A stretch of DNA of 9,314 nt from an uncultured Eubacteriales bacterium (lineage in GTDB: Bacteria; Bacillota_A; Clostridia; Oscillospirales; Oscillospiraceae). The notes beneath the pieces are model-generated. The model was not told where the DNA came from, did no database searches, and saw only the letters and a list, made by a program, of their open reading frames with translations. The position numbers were made by a program, and so were the translations under genes. Position 1 is the stretch's first letter. Each line of letters opens with the position of its first letter. This document shows, one piece after another, positions 1 through 5,029 of the stretch. The stretch lies in the NCBI GenBank assembly GCA_949747935.1, contig CATKHE010000129.1, forward strand, positions 1-9,314, written 5' to 3'.

Positions 1-403
1 ATTTGCCCCCCAGCAGATTGATCAGATCGCCGCCGTCGTCCACGATGAGGTGGGGGCGGCATTTCAGGGTCTCTACCAGGAGATTCTCATACTCCTCCAT
101 GTTCACCCCGTAGACCCCGTAGGTATCCACGCCGGAGTCGGCCACTGCGGCGGCCACATCGTCCTGGGTGGACAGGGGGTTGCAGCCGGTGAGGTGGACC
201 TCCGCGCCCCCCTCCCGGAGGACCAGGCCCAGATTGGCGGTCTTGGCCTCCAGGTGGACGGAGACAGCGATAGTCAGGCCGGCGAAGGGCTTTTCCCGGC
301 GGAACCGCTCCTCAATGCCGCTGAGAGCGGGCATAAAGTCCCGCACCCACTGGATTTTCTGATGGCCCGAGGGGGCAAGGGACATGTCTTTGACGATACT
401 CAT
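1..403 (-). CDS. ahcY: Adenosylhomocysteinase, N-terminal 134 residues (3' end outside window)
   Basis: S-adenosylhomocysteine hydrolase, a cytoplasmic NAD-dependent enzyme that splits SAH into adenosine and homocysteine and so removes the inhibitory product of methyltransferases. I translated the minus strand by hand from the ATG at 403-401 and found no stop before the window edge. The start SIVKDMSLAPSGHQKIQWV is typical of the family. Further hallmarks are VSVHLEAKTANL (His50, matching the substrate-binding His55 of the human enzyme), the CNPLSTQDDVAAA block at about 74-86, and VDDGGDL at 121-127, which holds the equivalent of catalytic Asp131. The NAD domain lies beyond the edge. The ribosome binding site AGGAGG (complement of 410-415) sits 6 nt before the ATG. 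The gene diverges from the rhomboid-like gene. Nothing seen is degenerate; only the fragment prevents full confidence. Confidence 0.95.
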   Translation of the reverse strand, partial: MSIVKDMSLAPSGHQKIQWVRDFMPALSGIEERFRREKPFAGLTIAVSVHLEAKTANLGLVLREGGAEVHLTGCNPLSTQDDVAAAVADSGVDTYGVYGVNMEEYENLLVETLKCRPHLIVDDGGDLINLLGGK

Positions 404-453
404 GGTATTCCTCCTGTGTTATCCCATTTGGATCGGGATTTTTTGTCGCCTCT

Positions 454-462
454 ATCTTAGCA
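454..462 (-). promoter_or_regulatory. Possible extended -10 promoter of ahcY
   Basis: On the minus strand TGC-TAAGAT forms an extended -10 box about 50 nt upstream of the ahcY start. The -35 position 17 nt further up (TTTCCC) is poor, so this is a weak call. I see no SAH or SAM riboswitch fold in the short leader. Confidence 0.35.
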
Positions 463-513
463 TATTTCGGAGTTGAGGGAAAGGGGAAATAAAATTTGTT
501 TACACTTTAGATG

Positions 514-542
514 TAGACTTTTCCACCAAAAGCGGGTACAAT
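514..542 (+). promoter_or_regulatory. Sigma-A promoter of the rhomboid-like gene
   Basis: TAGACT (514-519) and TACAAT (537-542) are separated by 17 nt, giving 4/6 and 5/6 matches to the -35 and -10 consensus. Transcription should start near 549, leaving a leader of about 30 nt that contains the GGAGGAGG ribosome binding site at 563-570. Confidence 0.6.
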
Positions 543-578
543 GAACGTTACGAATTTTAACCGGAGGAGGAGTCCGCC

Positions 579-1466
579 TTGAAAACGCTGTCTCGCTGGA
601 TTTCCCGATTTTGTTACAATCACCCCAAACTGGGTATTCCGAACCTGACCAAATATCTGGTGATCGGCATGGTGGCCGCCTACGCGATCGGGTGGACCAC
701 ACGCTTTGCGTTCTATCAGTATCTGGAGCTCTATCCAGGCCTGGTCCTCCAAGGGCAGATATGGCGGCTGGTCACCTTCATTTTCATCCCCATCCACACC
801 GACCTATTCTGGTTTGTCTTTGAGATGCTGTTTCTCTACTTTGTGGGGACCAGCCTGGAAGAATTTTGGGGGACAACCCGCTTCTCCGTATTCTTCTTCC
901 TGGGCGCTATTTTAAACGCCCTTCTCACCTTCGCGGTCTATTTTCTGGCCCCAGTTTTGGGTAATTCCCTGACAGCACTGGGCTTTTACTTCGCCCCCAG
1001 CATGACCTATATCAAGCTGTCCATGTTCTTTGCCTTTGCCACCATCTATCCCGATTCCTATATCCGGACCTACTTCATCATTGTGGTGAAAGCTAAGTGG
1101 CTGGCTCTGCTGTCCGCCGCGGTGGAGGCGTTGATGGTGGTCCGGTGCATTATGGACGGCGACTGGTTCGGAATCCTGCTGATCATGGTCTCTCTGCTCA
1201 ACTATCTGCTGTTCTTCTGGGAGGACCTGCTCAAGCTGATGGGCCGTCAGGTCAGCCGGGTACAGCACCAAGCCAGCCCCAACACCATCAACTTCAAAAA
1301 GGCTCAGAAGGAGATACGTCAGCGGCGAGGGTATCTCCACAAATGCACTGTCTGCGGAGTCACCGACCAGGACAACCCGGACATGGAGTTCCGCTACTGC
1401 TCCAAGTGCAGCGGTTACTACTGCTACTGCGCCAACCACATCAACAACCACACCCACGTTCAGTAG
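579..1466 (+). CDS. Rhomboid-fold membrane protein lacking the catalytic dyad, with C-terminal zinc module
   Basis: A 295-residue polytopic membrane protein. The TTG start is chosen because GGAGGAGG lies 8 nt upstream and the product begins with a basic N-terminus. About six hydrophobic segments span residues 25-215. Rhomboid hallmarks are present: the WR pair (W62-R63) in the loop after TM1 and a GxxxE motif (G90...E94, GTSLE). The protease centre is not. Where GxSG should occur the sequence reads APSM (139-142); a serine (S141) may remain but both glycines are gone, and the last helices carry no catalytic histidine. Proteolysis is therefore unlikely, and a derlin/iRhom-like binding or membrane-protein-handling role is the better guess. 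Residues 256-293 hold C-x2-C-x14-C-x2-C-x4-C-x-C-x2-H-x3-H-x-H, which resembles an AN1-like cross-brace zinc finger and should face the cytosol. It is monocistronic. The fold is fairly sure; the function is unknown. Confidence 0.85.
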   Translation: MKTLSRWISRFCYNHPKLGIPNLTKYLVIGMVAAYAIGWTTRFAFYQYLELYPGLVLQGQIWRLVTFIFIPIHTDLFWFVFEMLFLYFVGTSLEEFWGTTRFSVFFFLGAILNALLTFAVYFLAPVLGNSLTALGFYFAPSMTYIKLSMFFAFATIYPDSYIRTYFIIVVKAKWLALLSAAVEALMVVRCIMDGDWFGILLIMVSLLNYLLFFWEDLLKLMGRQVSRVQHQASPNTINFKKAQKEIRQRRGYLHKCTVCGVTDQDNPDMEFRYCSKCSGYYCYCANHINNHTHVQ

Positions 1467-1476
1467 CACGGAGTCC

Positions 1477-1513
1477 AAGAGAGCGGCGGCCGACAGGCCG
1501 CCGCTCTCTTCTT
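1477..1513. terminator. Bidirectional terminator between the rhomboid-like gene and serA
   Basis: A perfect 15-bp stem (AAGAGAGCGGCGGCC, 1477-1491, with its complement at 1496-1510) and a 4-nt GACA loop lie between two convergent genes. On the plus strand it is followed by a moderate pyrimidine/T stretch (CTTCTTCC). On the minus strand the T run is poor, but the stem itself ends in TT. It starts 11 nt after the rhomboid-like stop and lies 10 nt beyond the serA stop. Confidence 0.75.
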
Positions 1514-1520
1514 CCGGTAT

Positions 1521-2693
1521 TCAGTGATTCAGGACTCGAACGCGGATCATGTTGGGGATGGCCCGCAGTTCCTCCACGGCCCCCTCGGCGAGACGAGTGT
1601 TTACGTCCACCATGGTATAGGCGTAGTCCTTTTTGGACTTGTTGGTCATGTTCTCCACATTGATATGGTCGTCAGACAGGGTCGTCATAATCTGTGTGAG
1701 CATGGCGGGGACGTTCTTGTGGATCAGGCAGATGCGGGCGATGCCGCTCCATTCCTGAGAGACATTGGGCAGATTCACCGAGTTGGTGATATTGCCGTTG
1801 AGAAGATAGTCCTGGAGCTGACGGGCCGCCATAACGGCGCAGTTCTCCTCGCTCTCCGGGGTGGAGGCCCCCAGGTGGGGCAGGGCAATTACATTTTTTA
1901 CGGTGGTGATCCGCTCGTCTGGGAAATCGGTGACGTATTTGGCCACCCGGCCCGATTCCAGAGCGGCGATCATGTCGTCGTCGTTCACCAGGCCGCCCCG
2001 GGCCAGGTTGATGACCCGGACCTGCCCCTTCATTTTGCCGATGGCCTCGACGTTGATGAAGTCCTTAGTGCTGGCACTGTAAGGGACGTGGATGGTGATA
2101 TAATCGGAGACCCTGTAGAGCTCGTCCACATCCTTCACCACATGGACGTGGCGGTCCAGTCGCAGGGCCGCGTCCACCGACAAAAAGGGGTCGTAGCCGT
2201 AGACGTCCATCCCCAGGTCCAGGGCGATGTTGCACACCAGAGCGCCAATGGCTCCCAGGCCGATGACTCCCAGCGTCTTGCGGTAAAGCTCCGGCCCGGC
2301 GAAGGCGGACTTGCCCTTCTCCACGGCGGCGGCCACGTCCACCCTGGGGGTGTGGGCCTGCTCCTGCACCCAGTCGGCCCCCCCCAGAATGTCCCGGGAG
2401 GCCACCAGCATGGCGGCGACCACCAACTCCTTCACCGCGTTGGCATTGGCGCCGGGGGTATTGAAGACCACAATGCCGCATTCCGAGCAGCGGTCGACGG
2501 GGATGTTGTTGGTGCCCGCCCCCGCCCGGGCGATGGCCCGGAGGGTCTGTGGGAATTCATACTCGTGCATGGGCGCGGAACGGACCAGAACGCCGTCCTC
2601 GTTCTCCACGTCGCTCCCCACCTGAAAGCGGTCCTTGTCCAGCCGGGACAGACCCACGGAGGAGATCTTGTTCAGAGTTTTGATGCGATACAT
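1521..2693 (-). CDS. serA: D-3-phosphoglycerate dehydrogenase with C-terminal ACT domain
   Basis: Catalyses the first step of the phosphorylated serine pathway, the NAD-dependent oxidation of 3-phosphoglycerate to 3-phosphohydroxypyruvate, in the cytosol. The 390 residues fit the short ACT-bearing form of the family. An N-terminal substrate half (to about 95) includes RAGAGTNNIP. The Rossmann half has GLGAIG at 145-150 and an acidic residue in the DPF turn (D168). The catalytic Arg-Glu-His set is visible as R232 (LARGG), E260 (FPDER) and H273 (LPHLGAST). An ACT domain covers about 318-390, the usual site for serine feedback, which is known for some family members and not proven here. ATG with GAGGT 7 nt upstream sets the start. 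It lies 23 nt downstream of the XRE gene, so the two are probably co-transcribed. SerC, the next enzyme, is encoded 1.1 kb away in a separate unit. Confidence 0.95.
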   Translation of the reverse strand: MYRIKTLNKISSVGLSRLDKDRFQVGSDVENEDGVLVRSAPMHEYEFPQTLRAIARAGAGTNNIPVDRCSECGIVVFNTPGANANAVKELVVAAMLVASRDILGGADWVQEQAHTPRVDVAAAVEKGKSAFAGPELYRKTLGVIGLGAIGALVCNIALDLGMDVYGYDPFLSVDAALRLDRHVHVVKDVDELYRVSDYITIHVPYSASTKDFINVEAIGKMKGQVRVINLARGGLVNDDDMIAALESGRVAKYVTDFPDERITTVKNVIALPHLGASTPESEENCAVMAARQLQDYLLNGNITNSVNLPNVSQEWSGIARICLIHKNVPAMLTQIMTTLSDDHINVENMTNKSKKDYAYTMVDVNTRLAEGAVEELRAIPNMIRVRVLNH

Positions 2694-2716
2694 GTGTATT
2701 ACCTCGAATCGTGTTT

Positions 2717-2929
2717 TTATTGCCGCTCGTCCTTCAGCCCAACCAGATAGTCCAGGGAGACATGATAAAACCTTGCCATCTCCACCAGAAGGGAGGCAGT
2801 CGGCTCCCGCTCATTTTTCTCATAGCGGCAATAGGACTTCATAGAAATATCCAGCTCCTTCGCCACGATGTCCTGTGTAAGCTTCCGTTCCTTGCGGAGA
2901 CTATAAAGTCTTTCAGACAATTTCAGCAT
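2717..2929 (-). CDS. Small XRE-family helix-turn-helix regulator
   Basis: A 70-residue DNA-binding protein made of a single Cro/C1-type HTH domain. The layout is typical: KLSERLYSLRKERKLTQ, then IVAKELDIS with the recognition helix in SMKSYCRYEKNEREP, then the LLVEMARFYHVSLDYLVG tail that closes the fold. There is no ligand or protease domain, so it probably acts as a dimeric repressor. I use the ATG at 2929 because AAGGGGTGA lies 9 nt upstream; a GTG at 2941 would add four residues but has no spaced ribosome binding site. It is divergent from the 87-codon gene and sits directly upstream of serA. The intergenic region holds two operator-like repeats that may be its own targets. Its role in serine metabolism is a guess; it could equally control only the small gene. 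Confidence 0.85.
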   Translation of the reverse strand: MLKLSERLYSLRKERKLTQDIVAKELDISMKSYCRYEKNEREPTASLLVEMARFYHVSLDYLVGLKDERQ

Positions 2930-2944
2930 TTCATTTTTCACCCC

Positions 2945-2973
2945 TTGACAGGACCAAACGGGCTAGTTATAAT
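2945..2973 (+). promoter_or_regulatory. Perfect consensus sigma-A promoter of the 87-codon gene
   Basis: TTGACA (2945-2950), a 17-nt spacer, and TATAAT (2968-2973): 12 of 12 consensus bases at the ideal spacing. Such a promoter would be very strong without repression, which fits the operator-like repeats inside and just after it. Start of transcription is expected near 2980. Confidence 0.85.
2952..2963. promoter_or_regulatory. Operator-like repeat, imperfect copy, in the promoter spacer
   Basis: The 12-mer beginning GACCAAACGG matches the downstream palindrome at 10 of 12 positions and is itself an imperfect inverted repeat. It lies between the -35 and -10 boxes, 34 nt (about three helical turns) from the second copy. 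A protein bound here would block RNA polymerase. Confidence 0.5.
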
Positions 2974-2985
2974 AGAATCAAAATA

Positions 2986-2997
2986 GACCGAACGGTC
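2986..2997. promoter_or_regulatory. Operator-like perfect palindrome GACCG-AA-CGGTC
   Basis: Two 5-bp arms (GACCG and CGGTC) flank a 2-nt centre, about 6-17 nt after the expected transcription start of the small gene. This GACCGnnCGGTC shape is often seen at TetR-family sites, but no TetR gene is in the window, while an XRE regulator is encoded divergently next door. Which protein binds is not decided by the sequence. Confidence 0.6.
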
Positions 2998-3014
2998 CAA
3001 AAAGAGGAGACATC

Positions 3015-3278
3015 ATGGACGATCTGACCAGATGCCTATACGAATTTGTATGCGAAAAGCGACTGGGAAGCCTGTCAGAGGACCAGGAGTATATAGACGC
3101 CGTGCTGGGAGCGGAGCGGCAGGAGAAGCGGGTGGCGTCGTATTTGAACGAGGAACAGCAGCAGGAACTGCGTGCGCTGATGGATGCGGCAGCTGCTCAG
3201 GGCGACATTACAAGTGAGCATCTGTTTTGCGCCGCTCTGTCTCTGACCCGAGAGCTGAATAAGCTGGTGCGGGCGTAA
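3015..3278 (+). CDS. Small helical protein of unknown function (possibly DUF6809-like)
   Basis: An 87-residue, soluble, acidic protein predicted to be almost all alpha-helical, with no signal peptide or membrane segment. AGAGGAG lies 5 nt before the ATG, and a perfect consensus promoter stands upstream, so the gene is very likely real and potentially highly expressed. The pattern of an N-terminal LYEFV helix, a DQEYIDAV stretch, a central EEQQQELRALMDAA helix and a C-terminal LFCAALSLTRELNKL helix recalls the short DUF6809-type proteins of Clostridia; this is from memory and uncertain. It is the only plus-strand gene in the serine region and diverges from the XRE regulator, the arrangement expected for a repressor and its target. 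No toxin, antitoxin or nuclease motif is visible. Its stop codon lies inside a palindrome shared with the convergent S-component gene. Confidence 0.75.
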   Translation: MDDLTRCLYEFVCEKRLGSLSEDQEYIDAVLGAERQEKRVASYLNEEQQQELRALMDAAAAQGDITSEHLFCAALSLTRELNKLVRA

Positions 3279-3293
3279 GCGGCGCTTACGCCC
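3271..3293. repeat. Palindrome holding both convergent stop codons
   Basis: GGGCGTAAGC (3271-3280), a 3-nt centre, and its exact complement GCTTACGCCC (3284-3293) form a 10-bp hairpin on either strand. The TAA of the 87-codon gene (3276-3278) and that of the S-component gene (3288-3286) lie in the two arms. No T run follows on either strand, so a classical intrinsic terminator is doubtful. Confidence 0.6.
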
Positions 3294-3792
3294 GTACGCG
3301 CTCCTTCAGCTTCACCCCGTCCAGAGCGGGGGCGGTCACCAGGAAGAGGGCCCCGCTGCCGATCCCCTGGACCAGGGTACCCAGGAACTGTGGAACGAAG
3401 ACGGCCATGGTCCCGGCCATGGCGCAGCCCGCCAGGGCGTAGGCGGCGGGGGAAAACAGACCCGCCAGCACCACAGCGGCCAGATTCCGCCGGCACAGGA
3501 GCTTTTCGCCATTGCTGGTGAAAAACAGCGCCACCACCGCCTTGATAATCAGGGTGGGCAGCACCCACATAGGGGCGGTGAGCAGGTCGGCCAGTCCTGC
3601 GCCTGCGGCGGCGGCAGCCGCCGCATAGGGGGTGGGGAGCAGGCAGGCCGCCAGATAGATCAGGGCGTCCCCCAGGTGGATGTAGCCCCCGGTGGGGAGA
3701 GGGATGTGGAGCATATAGGCGGTCATGACAGTGATGGCGGCGGCGAACAGGGCGGCCGTCACCAGCAGGCGCAGGTTTTCTCTTTGAGACAT
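3286..3792 (-). CDS. ECF transporter S component (substrate-binding membrane subunit)
   Basis: A 168-residue integral membrane protein with about five to six hydrophobic segments, matching the ECF-type S-component family related to riboflavin/hydroxymethylpyrimidine/pyridoxine carriers. The most telling stretch is PTGGYIHLGDALIYLAACLL (about 33-52), followed by an Ala/Gly-rich helix (58-68) and TLIIKAVVALFF. It binds a vitamin-like substrate outside and is powered by a shared EcfA-EcfA'-EcfT module, which is not in this window. The ATG at 3792 has AAAGGA 8 nt upstream. A longer reading back into serC is open but has no family character. It starts 19 nt after the serC stop, so the two form one operon. 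PLP is the SerC cofactor, which makes a B6 vitamer a possible substrate; this is inference only. Confidence 0.85.
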   Translation of the reverse strand: MSQRENLRLLVTAALFAAAITVMTAYMLHIPLPTGGYIHLGDALIYLAACLLPTPYAAAAAAAGAGLADLLTAPMWVLPTLIIKAVVALFFTSNGEKLLCRRNLAAVVLAGLFSPAAYALAGCAMAGTMAVFVPQFLGTLVQGIGSGALFLVTAPALDGVKLKERVRA

Positions 3793-3811
3793 GGGGATAT
3801 CCTTTCTCCGG

Positions 3812-4897
3812 TCAGTTGCTCTTGTCAAAGCTCCGGATGAAGTCGCACAGCTTTTCCACGCCCTCCACCGGCATGGCGTTATAGATGGAGGCACGCATGC
3901 CGCCGGTTTTCCGGTGGCCCTTCAGACTGACAAAGCCGGCCTCAGCCGCCTCCTTCACAAATTTGGCGTCCAAGGCCTCGTCCCCGGTGCGGAAAGTGAC
4001 GTTCATCCCGGAGCGGGAGCCCTTGTCCGCATGGCAGGTGAACAGCTGGGAGGCGTCCAGCACGTCGTAGAGCATACCGGAGCGCAGGTCCCGGAGCTTT
4101 TTCATGCCGGACAGGCCGCCGTTCTCCTCCACCCAGTCCAGGGTGAGGCCCAGCATGTATATGCACCAGCAGGGGGGCGTGTTGTACATGGAGTCCTTGT
4201 CGATCATGGTCTGATAGTTCATCATCAGGGGGGTGCAGGGTAGTTCGTGGCCGGCCAGATCCTCCCGGATGATGACCACCGTCAGTCCGGCGGGGGCCAT
4301 ATTCTTCTGTGCGCCGGCGTAGATAACGCCGAATTTGGACACATCCACCGGCATGGACAGAATATCAGAGGACATGTCGCACACCAGAGGGACAGAGCCA
4401 GTCTCAGGGATGTAGTCCCACTCGGTGCCGTAGATGGTGTTGTTGGCGCAGTAGTAGAAGTAGCTGGCCTCGGGGTCCAGCTTCAGCTCCCCCTGCCGGG
4501 GGATGTAGCAGTGGTTCCGGCCGCTGGTATCGCAGGCCAGACTGATTGCTCCGTACCTGGCGGCCTCTTTACAGGCCAAGCTGGAGAAGTTGCCGGTGAC
4601 GGCGTAGTCCGCCTTCCCCGTCCTGCCGATGAGGTTCAGGGGGATGGCTGAGAACTGTCCGGAGGCTCCGGTCTGGAGAAACAGGATCCGGTAGTTCTCT
4701 GGAACGCCCATCAGACGGCGCAGCTTGACCTGAGTCTCCTGAAAGAGGTCCATAAATATCCCGGACCGGTGGCTCATCTCCATCACAGACATGCCGCAGC
4801 CCCGGTAGTTGGCAATCTCCGCCCCGGCCCGCTCCAGCACGGAAAGCGGAAGCATCGACGGACCGGCCGCGAAATTGTAAACACGCTGGTCGCTCAT
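3812..4897 (-). CDS. serC: Phosphoserine aminotransferase
   Basis: A PLP-dependent class V aminotransferase that converts 3-phosphohydroxypyruvate and glutamate to O-phosphoserine; the family also serves PLP synthesis in some bacteria. It has 361 residues, the normal length. Visible motifs are YNFAAGPSMLP at the N-terminus, EMSHRSG (H43, R44), TGASGQFSAIP (phosphate and cofactor contacts), CDMSSDILS, and the Schiff-base lysine K198 in GAQKNMAP, the same number as in E. coli SerC. H328-R329 and R335 (GGMRASIYNAMP) are the expected substrate-phosphate ligands. No key residue is missing. The ATG is preceded by AAGGGGG at about 9 nt. It is first in an operon with the S component, under a perfect consensus promoter with a palindrome at the start of transcription. 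The leader is only about 50 nt, too short for a T-box or riboswitch. Confidence 0.96.
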   Translation of the reverse strand: MSDQRVYNFAAGPSMLPLSVLERAGAEIANYRGCGMSVMEMSHRSGIFMDLFQETQVKLRRLMGVPENYRILFLQTGASGQFSAIPLNLIGRTGKADYAVTGNFSSLACKEAARYGAISLACDTSGRNHCYIPRQGELKLDPEASYFYYCANNTIYGTEWDYIPETGSVPLVCDMSSDILSMPVDVSKFGVIYAGAQKNMAPAGLTVVIIREDLAGHELPCTPLMMNYQTMIDKDSMYNTPPCWCIYMLGLTLDWVEENGGLSGMKKLRDLRSGMLYDVLDASQLFTCHADKGSRSGMNVTFRTGDEALDAKFVKEAAEAGFVSLKGHRKTGGMRASIYNAMPVEGVEKLCDFIRSFDKSN

Positions 4898-4926
4898 AAT
4901 AAAGAGCCCCCTTCAAGATGGTATCG

Positions 4927-4946
4927 ATTACAGCGATTGCTGTAAT
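4927..4946. promoter_or_regulatory. Operator-like palindrome at the serC transcription start
   Basis: Perfect 8-bp arms ATTACAGC and GCTGTAAT are separated by 4 nt. The element begins 5 nt after the serC -10 box, so it covers the expected transcription start, a classic repressor position. It has no following T run and lies in a short leader, so a DNA site is more likely than a terminator. I cannot match it to a known regulator. Confidence 0.6.
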
Positions 4947-4951
4947 TTTTT

Positions 4952-4980
4952 ATTATAGTGCAGGGGAAAGGGGGTGTCAA
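4952..4980 (-). promoter_or_regulatory. Perfect consensus sigma-A promoter of serC
   Basis: On the minus strand TTGACA (4980-4975), a 17-nt spacer, and TATAAT (4957-4952) match the consensus at all 12 positions. It lies between the trkH terminator and serC. Confidence 0.88.
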
Positions 4981-4985
4981 TGGAA

Positions 4986-5023
4986 AAAGCAAAAAAAGAA
5001 AGCCGCCCGGGAAATCGGGCGGC
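4986..5023 (-). terminator. Intrinsic terminator of the trkA-trkH operon
   Basis: Six nt past the trkH stop, the minus strand forms an 8-bp GC-only stem GCCGCCCG/CGGGCGGC with a 6-nt loop, followed by TTTCTTTTTTTGCTTTTT. Stem plus long T tract is a textbook rho-independent terminator, and it insulates trkH from serC, whose -35 box follows at once. Confidence 0.92.
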
Positions 5024-5029
5024 CTGGGG

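Noticed and set aside
404..578. SAH or SAM riboswitch in front of ahcY
   Set aside because: The ahcY leader is short and contains only a 5-bp hairpin (ATCCC/GGGAT); none of the conserved riboswitch cores is visible.
1524..2750. 408-codon open frame on the plus strand
   Set aside because: It is exactly antisense to serA, rich in His, Gly and Val with no domain, and lacks a ribosome binding site; it is a by-product of GC-rich codon use in serA.
2930..2941. GTG start adding four residues to the XRE protein
   Set aside because: The GTG directly abuts the purine-rich site with no spacing, whereas the ATG at 2929 is 9 nt from AAGGGGTGA.
3793..3894. Longer N-terminus for the S component reaching into serC
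   Set aside because: The extra residues are polar, read out of frame through the 3' end of serC, and the ATG at 3792 has a well-placed AAAGGA.
4898..4951. T-box or amino-acid riboswitch in front of serC
   Set aside because: The leader is only about 50 nt, without a specifier loop, antiterminator sequence or T tract. The palindrome fits a protein operator better.
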